Below are positions 27,872-37,656 of a stretch of DNA of 64,000 bases, piece after piece. The DNA is taken from positions 1,240,001 to 1,304,000 of the forward strand of contig NZ_CP054150.1 in the NCBI RefSeq assembly GCF_021310995.1, read 5' to 3'. The notes beneath the pieces were generated by a model. The model was not told the DNA's origin, did not search any database, and saw only the letters and a list, made by a program, of their open reading frames with translations. Source of the DNA: Agrobacterium vaccinii (GTDB lineage: Bacteria > Pseudomonadota > Alphaproteobacteria > Rhizobiales > Rhizobiaceae). How positions within the stretch are numbered: position 1 is the stretch's first letter; each line of letters begins with the position of its first letter. Position numbers and translations under genes: made by a program.

Positions 27872-27922
27872 AGGCTGCCGGGCCGGGCGTCCTGACAGAC
27901 GGGTTGCCCGGTGGATGAGTGA

Positions 27923-28768
27923 ATGGCGGCAGACAAATCGCGCGGCAGCGCGCCGATGGAAAAGCTCTGGGAGAACGTAACTCCAAAGCGCGCCACCGGC
28001 GAAGCGGCATTGATGATCGACGTTGCGGGCTTTGAAGGCCCGCTCGATCTTTTGCTGCATCTTGCCCGCACCCAGAAGGTCGATCTCTCGCGCATTTCCG
28101 TGCTGGCGCTGGCCGAGCAATATCTGATCTTTGTCGAGCAGGCGCGGCGCGTGCGAATCGAACTGGCCGCCGATTATCTCGTGATGGCCGCTTGGTTGGC
28201 CTTTCTCAAATCCAAACTGCTCATCCCGCAACAAGCCGAGGATGAGGGGCCGAGCGGCGAGGAGATGGCGGCGACGCTGGCATTCCGGCTGAAGCGGCTG
28301 GATGCCATGCGCGATGCGGCCGAGCGTCTGGTCAACCGCCACCATCTGGGCCGGGATATTTTTGCGCGCGGTGCGCCCGAACACATTCCGCACAAAAGCC
28401 GATCTTCTTTTGAAGCCAGCCTCTATGACCTGCTGAGCGCCTACGCCAATCTGCGCCAGCGGCAGGCCATCACCCAGGTCACCATCGAAAAACGGCAGGT
28501 CTGGTCGCTGGTGGATGCGCGTGAGTTGTTGACCTCCATGTTGGGCGAGATCGGCGAATGGACCGAGCTGGATCGTTATTTGCTGCAATATGTTGCCGAC
28601 CCTTCCATGCGGGCCACGGCGATGGCCAGCGCCTTTGCCGCCTCGCTAGAACTGGTGCGGGAGGGTTCGCTGGAGATTCGTCAGGACGGCGCGTTCCAAC
28701 CGATTTTCATGCGCAAGGGCGGGCGGCGGGGCGAGGGCTCTGCTGAAAGGGATAATGATGTCGATTGA
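27923..28768 (+). CDS. scpA: Segregation and condensation protein A
   Basis: The kleisin subunit of the SMC-ScpA-ScpB condensin that compacts and segregates the chromosome. The 281-residue product has the family core FEGPLDLLLHLARTQKVDLS near residues 35-55, the hydrophobic LVMAAWLAFLKSKLLIP helix, and a winged-helix C-terminal part that would bind the SMC head. The start is uncertain: ATG 27923 is used, but ATG 27956 (MEKLWE) is plausible. It overlaps scpB by 14 bases, so the two are translationally coupled. Confidence 0.94.
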   Translation: MAADKSRGSAPMEKLWENVTPKRATGEAALMIDVAGFEGPLDLLLHLARTQKVDLSRISVLALAEQYLIFVEQARRVRIELAADYLVMAAWLAFLKSKLLIPQQAEDEGPSGEEMAATLAFRLKRLDAMRDAAERLVNRHHLGRDIFARGAPEHIPHKSRSSFEASLYDLLSAYANLRQRQAITQVTIEKRQVWSLVDARELLTSMLGEIGEWTELDRYLLQYVADPSMRATAMASAFAASLELVREGSLEIRQDGAFQPIFMRKGGRRGEGSAERDNDVD

Positions 28769-29489
28769 ACCCGATGAGGATGATGACGCTGCACCCGAAG
28801 CCGTCGAGGCCAGAGATGTCACCGTATCCGAGCGACAGCTGAAGGATGCCGAACGTATCGCCGAGGCCCTGGTGTTTGCGTCTGCGCAGCCCGTCCCGGA
28901 GGCGTTCATCGCGGAGCGCGTGGCGCGTGGTGTCGATGTCGGCGCTGTCATGCAGAAACTGAAATTCGCCTATAGTGAGCGGGGCGTCAACCTCGTTCAG
29001 GTGGGTGGAAACTGGGCGTTCAGAACGGCGGGCGATCTTTCCTTCGTCATCCGCATGGATGAAAAAGAGCCCAAGAAGCTTTCACGCGCCGCACTGGAAG
29101 TGCTGGCCATCATCGCCTACCACCAGCCGGTGACACGCGCCGAAATCGAGGAAATCCGCGGCGTGCAGACATCGCGAGGCACGCTCGACGTGTTGATGGA
29201 AGCGGGCTGGGTGCGGTTTCGCGGACGACGCAGAACGCCGGGACGGCCTGTCACCATGGGCACGACGGTTGATTTTCTCGATCATTTCGGACTTGAAGAG
29301 TTGCGCGATCTGCCGGGGCTGGACGAGTTAAAGGGGGCAGGGCTGCTATCGGGCCGGATACCGTCGAATTTCGGAATCCCCCTGCCATCCATGAGCGATG
29401 AGCTGACGGAAGACGAAGACCCGATCACGCAGCTTGATCTTGAGGAACTGGGTTTGCTCTCACCGAGCGGTGACGAACCGGAGAGGTGA
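28755..29489 (+). CDS. scpB: Segregation and condensation protein B
   Basis: Partner of ScpA, a dimer of tandem winged helices that modulates the SMC complex. The 244 residues include ERIAEALVFASAQPV at the start of the first domain and the family signature EVLAIIAYHQPVTRAEIEEI, with IRGVQTSRGTLDVLMEAGWV following. AAGGG lies a few bases before ATG 28755. The last 40 residues are acidic and variable. It is followed by tatA after about 160 bases. Confidence 0.94.
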   Translation: MMSIEPDEDDDAAPEAVEARDVTVSERQLKDAERIAEALVFASAQPVPEAFIAERVARGVDVGAVMQKLKFAYSERGVNLVQVGGNWAFRTAGDLSFVIRMDEKEPKKLSRAALEVLAIIAYHQPVTRAEIEEIRGVQTSRGTLDVLMEAGWVRFRGRRRTPGRPVTMGTTVDFLDHFGLEELRDLPGLDELKGAGLLSGRIPSNFGIPLPSMSDELTEDEDPITQLDLEELGLLSPSGDEPER

Positions 29490-29518
29490 CGACCCTGATG
29501 GTGTGCGTCATCACAAAG

Positions 29519-29539
29519 AGTTGCCTATATCAGGCAACT
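29519..29539. repeat. Hairpin between scpB and tatA
   Basis: AGTTGCC pairs perfectly with GGCAACT around a seven-base AT loop. No T-run follows, so it is not a proper terminator; it may stabilise the mRNA or mark a partial stop. Confidence 0.4.
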
Positions 29540-29646
29540 GTCGGATTTATAGTGAACTATCGTTCGGTGAATAGACATTTTGGTGTTTGAAAAACCTCGA
29601 CAAACGTCTTACATCGGATCAAAGCAAAATTCAGGGAGTTTGCGTT

Positions 29647-29883
29647 ATGGGTTCTTTTAGTGTGTGGCATTGGCTGATCGTTCTGGTCATCGTGCTGGTC
29701 CTCTTCGGTCGCGGCAAGATTCCAGAATTGATGGGTGATGTCGCCAAGGGCATCAAGAGCTTCAAAAAGGGCATGGCCGACGAAGACGGGACAGCACGCC
29801 CCGCAGACCACGACACCACGCAAGAGCCGACCACCCCTGTTCATCCGCGTACGGTGGACCACAAGGCTGACGAGCTCAAGTAA
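29647..29883 (+). CDS. tatA: Twin-arginine translocase subunit TatA
   Basis: Small membrane protein that forms the channel for folded proteins carrying twin-arginine signals. The 78 residues have one N-terminal membrane helix ([20 protein letters not shown]), the [16 protein letters not shown] hinge and amphipathic helix, and a charged, unstructured tail. The start ATG 29647 has AGGGAG about 8 bases upstream. It leads tatABC. Confidence 0.96.
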   Translation: MGSFSVWHWLIVLVIVLVLFGRGKIPELMGDVAKGIKSFKKGMADEDGTARPADHDTTQEPTTPVHPRTVDHKADELK

Positions 29884-29945
29884 TCGATTTTGCAGTGCGG
29901 CGTTGAACGCCGTGCCGCGACACTGCGCGTGTCAGGAGCTTTATG

Positions 29946-30791
29946 ATGTTTGATATCGGCTGGAGCGAGCTGCTGGTGATTGCGATCGTGCTGATCGTGG
30001 TCGTCGGTCCCAAGGACTTGCCGCCCATGATCCGGGCTTTCGGCAAGACCATGGCCGGTTTGCGCAAGATGGCGGGAGATTTCCGCACGCAGTTCGACGA
30101 CGCCTTGAAAGAGGCTGACATGGACGACGTGCGCCAGACGATTTCCGATGTCCGCAATCTCAACCCCACCAATTCGCTGCGCGATGCGATGAACCCTCTG
30201 CGTCAGCTGGGCAACGATATCCGCTCCGATCTTCAAGGGGCGGCAACGCCTCCGGCATCTCCGGCCACCAGTGCACCGGCTGGCGCGCCAGCGGTCAGCC
30301 TGTCTGAGCCTGAGATGAAGCTGCCTGACGGCCCCCCGCCTACGATTGCCACAGAAGCTGCGGTAGCTGGTGGCGTTGCCACTGCGGCTCCGGCCACGGT
30401 CTCCACCGCGGCAGTTGCGCCCTCGATTTCACCTGCTGAAAAGCCGAAGACTGTGCGTAAACGTGCGCCTGCCAAGTCCGCGCAGGAAGTCGAAGCCGAA
30501 ACGGTGGCTGCAAAGCCGAAGCGTGCGGCCAAGACCGTTTCCGCCAAAACGGAAGCGACGAAAACCGCCAGTGCAAAGCCCGTTGCGCCGAAAAGCAGCA
30601 AGCCCGCCGCGTTGACGGAAGCCTCTGCAAAGACATCCAAAGCGAAGGCTGCGAAGGCGACTGTCGAAGCTGGCAAGCCCATGATCGCCAAGGCCAAGGC
30701 GCTGGTCGAGAAGGCCGAAACCGAAAAGACGGCGGCGCTGACGCCCGCCAAAACAGTGAAGACGGCCAAGGCCAAAAAGGGTGAAGCATGA
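29946..30791 (+). CDS. tatB: Twin-arginine translocase subunit TatB, with long Ala/Lys-rich tail
   Basis: Part of the TatBC receptor that binds the signal peptide. The 281-residue protein starts with MFDIGWSELLVIAIVLIVVV and the GPKDLPPMIRAFGKT hinge, which are TatB landmarks. After residue 100 it runs into about 150 residues of Ala/Lys/Pro/Thr repeats (KPKRAAK, AKTSKAKAAK, KTAKAKKGEA). The tail is much longer than in E. coli TatB. ATG 29946 is preferred since AGGAG lies 7 bases before it; another ATG lies three bases earlier. It overlaps tatC by four bases. Confidence 0.94.
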   Translation: MFDIGWSELLVIAIVLIVVVGPKDLPPMIRAFGKTMAGLRKMAGDFRTQFDDALKEADMDDVRQTISDVRNLNPTNSLRDAMNPLRQLGNDIRSDLQGAATPPASPATSAPAGAPAVSLSEPEMKLPDGPPPTIATEAAVAGGVATAAPATVSTAAVAPSISPAEKPKTVRKRAPAKSAQEVEAETVAAKPKRAAKTVSAKTEATKTASAKPVAPKSSKPAALTEASAKTSKAKAAKATVEAGKPMIAKAKALVEKAETEKTAALTPAKTVKTAKAKKGEA

Positions 30792-31600
30792 GTGAGGATA
30801 CCGATGATAAGCCGCAGCCGCTTATCGAACACCTCATGGAACTCCGCACGCGACTGATTTGGTCGATTGGTGCTTTCTTCGTCGCCTTTCTCGGTTGCTT
30901 TGCGGTCGCCAAGCATCTCTTCAACCTGCTGGTCATTCCCTATAAGTGGGCGGTGATCTGGGCTGGGCTCGATGTCGCGAAATCGTCGCTGATCTATACC
31001 GCGCCGCAGGAATTCTTCTTCACGCAGATCAAGGTCGCCATGTTCGGCGCGCTGGTGATTTCCTTTCCAGTCATCGCCTCGCAACTCTACAAGTTCGTGG
31101 CACCCGGCCTTTACAAGAACGAGCGTGCGGCGTTTTTGCCGTTCCTGATCGCGTCGCCGCTGCTGTTTCTACTGGGCGGTGCGCTGGTCTACTTCTTTTT
31201 CACGCCCATGGTCATGTGGTTCTTCCTTGCCATGCAGCAGCTGCCGGAAGATGGCGAAGTCGCGATTTCGCTGATGCCGAAGGTGTCGGAATATCTCAGC
31301 CTCATCATGACGCTGGTTCTGTCCTTCGGTCTGGTGTTCCAGTTGCCTGTCATCACCACACTGCTCGCCCGCGTCGGCCTGTTGACCAGCCAGTGGCTGA
31401 AAGAGAAGCGCAAATTCGCGATCGTTGCGGCTTTCGTCGTCGCTGCGGTGCTGACGCCGCCCGACCCGATGTCCCAGATCGGTCTTGCGTTGCCTGCAAT
31501 CATTCTCTACGAGATTTCCATACATTTGGCTCGACTCGTGGAAAAGAAGCGCGCTGAGGAAAATGCAGGCCGTGAGCTTGGAAATTCCACTGACGACTGA
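30788..31600 (+). CDS. tatC: Twin-arginine translocase subunit TatC
   Basis: Six-helix membrane protein that recognises twin-arginine signals. The 270 residues begin with the conserved cytosolic PLIEHLMELRTRL, followed by the conserved TAPQEFFFTQIKVAM and a periplasmic loop, then FGLVFQLPV and PPDPMSQIGLALP near the last helices. It begins inside the end of tatB (ATGA overlap), so all three tat genes are expressed together. A strong terminator follows. Confidence 0.96.
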   Translation: MSEDTDDKPQPLIEHLMELRTRLIWSIGAFFVAFLGCFAVAKHLFNLLVIPYKWAVIWAGLDVAKSSLIYTAPQEFFFTQIKVAMFGALVISFPVIASQLYKFVAPGLYKNERAAFLPFLIASPLLFLLGGALVYFFFTPMVMWFFLAMQQLPEDGEVAISLMPKVSEYLSLIMTLVLSFGLVFQLPVITTLLARVGLLTSQWLKEKRKFAIVAAFVVAAVLTPPDPMSQIGLALPAIILYEISIHLARLVEKKRAEENAGRELGNSTDD

Positions 31601-31625
31601 CGGTTTCCGCCAGGTTCTTCTTCAG

Positions 31626-31660
31626 ACGCCGGGCCCTTCGTCCCGGCGTTTTGTTTTTTT
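31626..31660 (+). terminator. Terminator of the tatABC operon
   Basis: ACGCCGGG (31626-31633) pairs with CCCGGCGT (31642-31649) around an eight-base loop, followed by a long T-rich run. Confidence 0.9.
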
Positions 31661-31692
31661 AAACATGATGCAAATTACGGTCTGGAACCACG

Positions 31693-32973
31693 ATGCACGA
31701 CATTAAATGGATACGCGAAAATCCCGAAGCTTTCGATGCAGGCCTTGCCCGTCGCAATGCCGAGCCGCAATCCGCTCATCTGATTGCGCTCGATGAAAAG
31801 CGCCGTTCCGTTATCCAGACCCTGCAAGACATGCAATCCCGCCGCAACGCCGCCTCCAAGGAAATCGGCGCAGCGATGGCGCAGAAAAATTCCGAGCTTG
31901 CCGAGAAGCTGAAAGCTGAAGTCGCCGACATCAAGGACAACATGCCGCGCCTCGAGGAAGAGGATCGTCAGGTTTCGGCTGAACTGACCGATGCCCTGTC
32001 GCGCATTCCAAACCTGCCATTCGATGACGTGCCTGTCGGCAAGGACGAACACGACAACATCGTCGCGCGTGTGGTCGGTCAGAAACCCGGCTGGAACCAT
32101 GCGGCCAAGGAGCATTACGAAATCGGCGAAGCCCTCGGCTACATGGATTTCGACCGCGCAGCAAAACTGTCCGGTTCGCGCTTCACCGTGCTGACCAGCC
32201 AGATTGCGCGTCTGGAGCGGGCGCTCGGCCAGTTCATGATCGACCTACACACAAGCGAGCATGGCTACACGGAAGTGTCGTCGCCGTTGATGGTGCGCGA
32301 TGAGGCGATGTATGGCACCGGCCAGCTCCCGAAATTTGCCGAGGATTTGTTCAGGACGACCGATGGTCGCTGGCTGATCCCGACTGCCGAAGTGACGCTG
32401 ACGAACCTCGTTGCCGGTGAAATTCTGGAGCAGGAAAAGCTGCCGCTGCGCTTCACAGCGCTGACGCCTTCCTTCCGTTCGGAAGCGGGCTCTGCCGGTC
32501 GCGATACGCGCGGCATGCTGCGCCAGCACCAGTTCTGGAAGTGCGAACTGGTTTCGATCACGGATGCCGAAAGCGCTGTCGAAGAGCATGAGCGTATGAC
32601 CGCCTGCGCAGAAGAGGTGCTCAAGCGCCTCGGACTGCATTTCCGCACCATGACGCTGTGCACCGGCGATATGGGCTTTGGCGCGCGCAAGACCTACGAC
32701 CTCGAAGTATGGCTTCCTGGTCAGGATACCTACCGCGAAATCTCGTCCTGCTCGGTCTGCGGCGATTTCCAGGGGCGGCGGATGGATGCGCGTTATCGTC
32801 CCAAGGGTGAGAAGGCGACTAAGTTCGTGCACACGCTCAACGGCTCCGGCACGGCGGTCGGTCGCTGCCTGATTGCGGTTCTGGAAAACTACCTGAACGA
32901 AGACGGTTCGGTGACGATCCCGGATGTGCTGCTGCCTTACATGGGCGGCCTGACGCGGATTGAGAAGGCTTGA
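31693..32973 (+). CDS. serS: Seryl-tRNA synthetase
   Basis: Class II synthetase that charges tRNA-Ser. The 426 residues have the N-terminal tRNA-binding coiled coil (about 30-105), then the catalytic part with motif 2 [14 protein letters not shown], and motif 3 [15 protein letters not shown] near the end. [11 protein letters not shown] lies after motif 2, as usual. It follows the tat terminator, so it should have its own promoter in the short gap. A modular palindrome follows 12 bases past the stop. Confidence 0.96.
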   Translation: MHDIKWIRENPEAFDAGLARRNAEPQSAHLIALDEKRRSVIQTLQDMQSRRNAASKEIGAAMAQKNSELAEKLKAEVADIKDNMPRLEEEDRQVSAELTDALSRIPNLPFDDVPVGKDEHDNIVARVVGQKPGWNHAAKEHYEIGEALGYMDFDRAAKLSGSRFTVLTSQIARLERALGQFMIDLHTSEHGYTEVSSPLMVRDEAMYGTGQLPKFAEDLFRTTDGRWLIPTAEVTLTNLVAGEILEQEKLPLRFTALTPSFRSEAGSAGRDTRGMLRQHQFWKCELVSITDAESAVEEHERMTACAEEVLKRLGLHFRTMTLCTGDMGFGARKTYDLEVWLPGQDTYREISSCSVCGDFQGRRMDARYRPKGEKATKFVHTLNGSGTAVGRCLIAVLENYLNEDGSVTIPDVLLPYMGGLTRIEKA

Positions 32974-32984
32974 ACACTTAACGT

Positions 32985-33100
32985 TCCGTCATCCCGCACT
33001 TGATGCGGGATCCAGTGCCTTGCGTCTGCAAGGCAAAAGACTCTTCTCGCCGCGCAGACGCGCGAAGGCTGGACCCCGGATCTAGTCCGGGGTGACGGAA
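32985..33100. repeat. Modular palindromic element, copy 2
   Basis: The outer ends TTCCGTCATCCC (32985-32996) and GGGGTGACGGAA (33089-33100) form an inverted pair, each next to its own small palindrome (ATCCCGCACTTGATGCGGGAT and CCCCGGATCTAGTCCGGGG). The core holds GCGTCTGC, AAAAGACTC and CGCAGACGCG, shared with the element at 55153-55267. Confidence 0.7.
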
Positions 33101-33142
33101 GTGGGAGATGTTATCTAAAAAACTAAAGCGGGAGAGAGCATC

Positions 33143-33919
33143 ATGCGGATATTGCTGACAAACGACGATGGCATTCATGCCGAAGGCTTGGCGGCGCTGG
33201 AACGCGTCGCCCGCACGCTGTCCGATGATGTCTGGATCGTGGCGCCGGAGACGGATCAGAGCGGTCTTGCCCATTCTCTGACGCTGTCAGAGCCGCTACG
33301 TCTGCGCAAGATTTCTGACAAGCATTTCGCCCTGCGTGGTACGCCCACCGATTGCGTCATCATGGGTATTCGCGAGGTGCTGCCCGGCAAGCCTGATCTT
33401 GTGCTGTCTGGCGTCAATGCTGGAGCGAACATGGCCGATGACGTGACCTATTCCGGCACCATTGCCGGTGCCATCGAGGGCACGTTGCAGGGCGTGCGTT
33501 CCATCGCGCTCAGCCAGGCCTTTGCCTATACAGGCCACGCCGAACGCATTGTGCCTTGGGAAGTGGCGGAAACGCATGCGCCCGATCTCATCCGCAAGCT
33601 TATCGAGGTCGATCTGCCCGATGGCACGTTCCTCAATCTCAATTTCCCCAACTGCGCGCCTGAAGACGTGCGAGGCGTCAGCGTCACCGAGCAGGGCAAG
33701 CTGGATTTCGGCCTGACGGTGGAGCAGCGTCAGGATGGCCGGGGCATTCCCTATTACTGGCTGCGCTTTGGTGAGCGGCTTGGCAATTTCCGTGAGGGAA
33801 CGGATATCCACGCCGTCAAGGATGGCCAGATTTCGGTCACTCCGCTCAAGCTTGACCTGACGGACTATACCGTGAAGGATCGCGTGGCTGCGGCGCTTGG
33901 ATTTGGAGTGAAAGATTGA
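33143..33919 (+). CDS. surE: 5'/3'-nucleotidase SurE
   Basis: A metal-dependent phosphatase of nucleoside monophosphates, linked with stationary-phase survival. The 258 residues start with the signature [16 protein letters not shown], with metal-binding D8 and D9, then the conserved PETDQSG and the loop [11 protein letters not shown], and [20 protein letters not shown] split over the active-site region. The stop overlaps the start region of pcm by four bases, so the two are coupled, as in many bacteria. Confidence 0.95.
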   Translation: MRILLTNDDGIHAEGLAALERVARTLSDDVWIVAPETDQSGLAHSLTLSEPLRLRKISDKHFALRGTPTDCVIMGIREVLPGKPDLVLSGVNAGANMADDVTYSGTIAGAIEGTLQGVRSIALSQAFAYTGHAERIVPWEVAETHAPDLIRKLIEVDLPDGTFLNLNFPNCAPEDVRGVSVTEQGKLDFGLTVEQRQDGRGIPYYWLRFGERLGNFREGTDIHAVKDGQISVTPLKLDLTDYTVKDRVAAALGFGVKD

Positions 33920-34569
33920 AATCAGCAATGGTCGAAAGGGAAGGCTTTGCAGCCCTGGTGCTGCGGTTGAGAGCCGAGGGCATTTCCGACATCGATCTGC
34001 TGACGGCGGTTGAGCAGACGCCGCGCTCGCAGTTCGTGCCAGCGCAATTTGCGGAGGAAGCCTATTCCAGCCGCACCATTCCCATCGATTGCGGTGCCTT
34101 CATGGAAAGCGCCGATATGGTGGTCAAGGCCGTCCACCGCCTTCAGGTCAAGCCCGGTCAGCGCGTTCTGGAAATCGGCACCGGCAGCGGTTTCATGACC
34201 GCCATTCTGGGGCGACGCTCCGAGCGTGTCGTGTCCATCGATCGTTACAAGACGCTGGTGCAACTGGCACAGAACCGCATGGATGATCTCGGGCTGCGCA
34301 ATGTGGTGATCAGGCAGGCGGACGGCACCAACGGTCTGGTGGGCGAGGGCACCTTCGACCGAATCATCTCCACGGCGGCCTTTACCGCCATGCCGCGCTT
34401 TTTCACCGAGCAGATCGTGTCGGGTGGCATGATGGTAGCCCCGATTATTCTGGAAGACGGTCGATGCGTCATGACCCGTTTTTCCAAGACCGGCAGCCGT
34501 TTCGAGCGGGAAGAACTGTTCGAAACGCCCTATTTGCCCATGGAAACGCACATCGCACGCTATCTCTGA
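33916..34569 (+). CDS. pcm: Protein-L-isoaspartate O-methyltransferase
   Basis: Repairs damaged proteins by methylating isoaspartyl residues. The 217-residue product has motif [16 protein letters not shown] and the conserved [18 protein letters not shown] region near the N-terminus. The TTG at 33916 overlaps the surE stop and has GGAG about 8 bases upstream, so I keep it; ATG 33928 (MVEREGF) is the alternative and would give 213 residues. It is paired with surE and followed by the NlpD-like gene, the common alphaproteobacterial order. Confidence 0.93.
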   Translation: MKSAMVEREGFAALVLRLRAEGISDIDLLTAVEQTPRSQFVPAQFAEEAYSSRTIPIDCGAFMESADMVVKAVHRLQVKPGQRVLEIGTGSGFMTAILGRRSERVVSIDRYKTLVQLAQNRMDDLGLRNVVIRQADGTNGLVGEGTFDRIISTAAFTAMPRFFTEQIVSGGMMVAPIILEDGRCVMTRFSKTGSRFEREELFETPYLPMETHIARYL

Positions 34570-34867
34570 GAAAATTCAATTTCGTGCACCGAAACGGAAC
34601 GAAAGAAGAATTTTTACAAATTATTGATTTCAAAATATTTTCTCGTCCCACGTGCCCGTTTCTGGCTCATTTCGGGCCGCGTCATGGTTATCGAAGAGTC
34701 AAAAAATTTCCGAACGGCTTAACGTTTTAACGGCGTGGTAACACTAACGCGCTTTAATGATCTCCATCAACGCATGGTTTTCCCATCTCGGGAGAGGGGC
34801 CTTGCAGAGTGTTGTTCCAGCCGGATCGGGGTTCGATACGGCGGTTGGCGTCAGTGTAGATCGAGTC

Positions 34868-36466
34868 ATGCGTATGAGTAATTCGCCTAAAATCGGAAAA
34901 TCAATCGCAAAGATGTTCGCAGCGGCATTGCTGGCAAGCGTCGCAACGGGTTGTAGCTCGGACGCCACGCGATTTGGCGGCCTCTTCTCCAGTGGACCGG
35001 ACCAAATGACGACGGCATCCATTCCCGCCCGCAATGCAGGGGGCGCTTACGGGCAGGCTCCCGTGCCGCAAGGCGATGTGAATAGCGGCCAATATGGATC
35101 GGCAGCGCCGCAGGGTGGCTATGCGAACCAGAATACGGCCATGAACCAGCCTTACCCGGCAAACAATGGCGGTTACGGTTCGGTGCAGCCATCTTCGGCA
35201 CGCGCAGCGTCCTCTTCGGCAACAGTCCAGCGTTCGGAGCTTTCGGCTCCCACGCAGACGGCAAGCCGCGAACCTGCAACGCGCCGTGAGGCTGTGTCGC
35301 AGCCATTCCCGTCGGCCACCGCAAATTCAGCACCGTCAATGGCGTCGGCACGTCCGGCACCTTCTGGTGACAACCTGTCCACAGGCTCGATCAAGGCCGA
35401 GGGTAATGGTTGGCACACGGATGGCGCATCGTCGGTGACGTTGAAGTCCGGTGAGACGATTGCCACTCTTTCCAAGCGCTACGGCGTGCCTGAGAAGGCG
35501 CTTTTGCAGGCCAACGGTCTGTCCAGCGGCTCTGCCGCAAGGCCCGGTCAGTCGATCGTCATTCCGAAGTTCGGCCAGTCCCGCAATGCGGCGCGCGCCG
35601 CCTCGGGCAATATCGACCTGAGCAAGAATAACAACGGCCCGACGCCATTGCGCGGTCCAGAGCAGAACGTCGCCGTCCTGCCGTCCCAGAATGCTGCCCG
35701 TGACAAGGCTTCGGCTGAAGGCGGCAAGCTGACACCTCCCGGCGGCAAGCCGCTTCCGCCCACAGGTGGTTACAAGGTGCAGACCGGCGACAGCCTTGCA
35801 AAGATTGCCCGTGCAAACGGCGTCTCCGTTGCAGAGTTGAAGGCAGCAAACGGCATTTCCGATGGCGGCATCCGCATCGGCCAGACCCTGAAAATTCCGG
35901 GTGCTGGAACAGATGGCATCAAGACGGCATCCGTTCAGCACCAGCCAGCGGCTCAGCCAACGGCAGCAAAGCCTGCTGAAGCACCAGCGGTCGCCAAGGC
36001 TGAAATGCCGAAGGCACCGGCTGCGGAAGCCAGCGTCAGCGATGTCGAGAAGAAGTCCGACATGGCGTCTCTCGCGCCCGAATCCACAGGCATCGGCAAG
36101 TATCGCTGGCCGGTTCGTGGTGCCGTGACATCGGGCTTCGGTGAAAACGTCGAAGGCAGCCGCAATGACGGTATCAACATCTCGGTTCCCGAGGGTACGC
36201 CGATCAAGGCAGCCGAAAACGGCGTCGTCATCTATTCGGGCAATGGTCTGAAGCAACTCGGCAACACGGTTCTCATCCGTCACGACGACGGTCGGGTCAC
36301 GGTTTACGGCAACGCCGCAAGCCTCGACGTGCAGCGCGGCCAGAAGGTGCAGCGCGGCCAGACGATCGCGTCTTCCGGCATGACGGGCAGCGCCAAGCGT
36401 CCACAGGTTCACTTCGAAGTCCGCAAGGACGCAACGCCGGTGAACCCATCCTCTTTCCTTGAATAG
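34868..36466 (+). CDS. nlpD: NlpD-like lipoprotein with two LysM domains and a degenerate M23 domain
   Basis: Likely an activator of cell-wall amidases at division, at the outer membrane. I chose ATG 34868, which gives a signal peptide with lipobox VATGC; ATG 34874 is also possible. LysM 1 (about 188-235) and LysM 2 (about 298-345) bind peptidoglycan. The C-terminal 130 residues have the M23 fold, but the zinc ligands are changed: the usual HxGxD is NDGIN and the usual HxH is QVH. Only the last histidine is kept, so it is probably not a peptidase. The Pro/Ala/Gln-rich linkers are low complexity. About 300 AT-rich bases without a gene precede it. Confidence 0.9.
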   Translation: MRMSNSPKIGKSIAKMFAAALLASVATGCSSDATRFGGLFSSGPDQMTTASIPARNAGGAYGQAPVPQGDVNSGQYGSAAPQGGYANQNTAMNQPYPANNGGYGSVQPSSARAASSSATVQRSELSAPTQTASREPATRREAVSQPFPSATANSAPSMASARPAPSGDNLSTGSIKAEGNGWHTDGASSVTLKSGETIATLSKRYGVPEKALLQANGLSSGSAARPGQSIVIPKFGQSRNAARAASGNIDLSKNNNGPTPLRGPEQNVAVLPSQNAARDKASAEGGKLTPPGGKPLPPTGGYKVQTGDSLAKIARANGVSVAELKAANGISDGGIRIGQTLKIPGAGTDGIKTASVQHQPAAQPTAAKPAEAPAVAKAEMPKAPAAEASVSDVEKKSDMASLAPESTGIGKYRWPVRGAVTSGFGENVEGSRNDGINISVPEGTPIKAAENGVVIYSGNGLKQLGNTVLIRHDDGRVTVYGNAASLDVQRGQKVQRGQTIASSGMTGSAKRPQVHFEVRKDATPVNPSSFLE

Positions 36467-36485
36467 GTATTGCGTTTCAAGGATG

Positions 36486-36516
36486 GAAAAAGCCGGGTCA
36501 ACGCCCGGCTTTTTCT
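36486..36516 (+). terminator. Terminator between nlpD and mobB
   Basis: AAAAAGCCGGG pairs with CCCGGCTTTTT around a short loop. It is symmetric enough to serve both converging genes. Confidence 0.9.
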
Positions 36517-36520
36517 CGTT

Positions 36521-37033
36521 TTAGGGTCTGGTGAGCCCAACCGTTCTTTCGATGAAATCGGCAACGCTTGCCGTATCATCAAGATCGAACACCGGCAGCG
36601 CGGTGTCGGTGACAGCGTGGTCGGCAGCGATGGCAACGATGTGCGGGTCATGCGGCGCAAGCGGCTCGGTCTTGGCGGCGTTCCGCCTACGGGCCTCGAT
36701 CTTCGGCACCGGCTCGTATTTATAGCCCTCGATCAGCACCAGATCACACGGCGCTATGCGCGCCAGTATCTCTTCGAATGATGGCTCCGGCCCACCGCGC
36801 AGCTCGTGCATGATGGCAAAACGGGTGCCTGAAACGATGGTCACCTCATGCGCACCTGCCTGCCGGTGGCGCCAGCTATCGGCACCGACCTTGTCGATAT
36901 CGAAGTCGTGATGCGCATGTTTAATGGTGGAAACGCGGTATCCACGCGCCGTAAGCTCGGTGACGATGCGGACGGCGAGGCCTGTTTTGCCGGAGTTCTT
37001 CCAGCCGGATATCCCGAATACTTTTTGGGTCAT
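36521..37033 (-). CDS. mobB: Molybdopterin-guanine dinucleotide biosynthesis adaptor protein
   Basis: A GTP-binding helper for making the guanine dinucleotide form of the molybdenum cofactor. The 170 residues begin with the P-loop [14 protein letters not shown] (about 10-23), then [15 protein letters not shown], and [17 protein letters not shown] in the Walker B region. It overlaps the upstream mobA by four bases and is the last gene in a minus-strand cluster eamA-MFS-mobA-mobB. Confidence 0.95.
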   Translation of the reverse strand: MTQKVFGISGWKNSGKTGLAVRIVTELTARGYRVSTIKHAHHDFDIDKVGADSWRHRQAGAHEVTIVSGTRFAIMHELRGGPEPSFEEILARIAPCDLVLIEGYKYEPVPKIEARRRNAAKTEPLAPHDPHIVAIAADHAVTDTALPVFDLDDTASVADFIERTVGLTRP

Positions 37034-37656
37034 GTATCAATGCTCTTCAGAAATGCCTCCGCCGTCGCAAGCTCATCCGGCGTGTTGATATTATAGAAGG
37101 GATCGATGGGGGATGTCGCGCTTTCCACAGGCGGGAAGGTGACGCCGAGGGTTTGATGCCGGGCGAGAAAGCTTCTGATACGGCGGTTGTTGTCATCCGC
37201 CAGCCATTCCTCCAGATCATCCGCAATCGCAATGGGCCATAGCCCGAAGACCGGGTGGACGTGCCCCGATGATGCGGCGATGACGATGGCAGTTTCGCCC
37301 GTCACATATGCGGCCAGTCGTTGCGCGAGATCGGCGGGGAAGAAGGGGCTGTCGGCGGGAACCGTTAGAAAATGGGTGACATCGGGCGCTGTGCTGGCGA
37401 AGTGCCGCATGCCCGCGAGAATGCCTGCCAGCGGCCCGGCGTGTCCTTCCCTAGTATCTGGCACAAGCGGTAGATCGAACGCCTCCGCCCAGCTTTGCGA
37501 TGCATTGAGCACGAGACTGGAAACCTGTGGCGCGACATGGTTGATGACATGGGCCAGCAAGGGCTTGCCGCCGAGCGGGCTCAACGCCTTGTTGGTGCCC
37601 ATGCGTCTGGAAAGTCCACCCGCGAGAATGAGGCCGGGTATGTTGTGGTCTGTCAT
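37030..37656 (-). CDS. mobA: Molybdenum cofactor guanylyltransferase
   Basis: Joins GMP from GTP to molybdopterin, giving the cofactor used by DMSO-reductase family enzymes. The 208 residues start with the nucleotidyltransferase signature [20 protein letters not shown] (about 8-27), with metal-binding [12 protein letters not shown] near 120. It shares one base with the MFS gene upstream and four with mobB downstream, so all are translated from one mRNA. Confidence 0.95.
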   Translation of the reverse strand: MTDHNIPGLILAGGLSRRMGTNKALSPLGGKPLLAHVINHVAPQVSSLVLNASQSWAEAFDLPLVPDTREGHAGPLAGILAGMRHFASTAPDVTHFLTVPADSPFFPADLAQRLAAYVTGETAIVIAASSGHVHPVFGLWPIAIADDLEEWLADDNNRRIRSFLARHQTLGVTFPPVESATSPIDPFYNINTPDELATAEAFLKSIDT

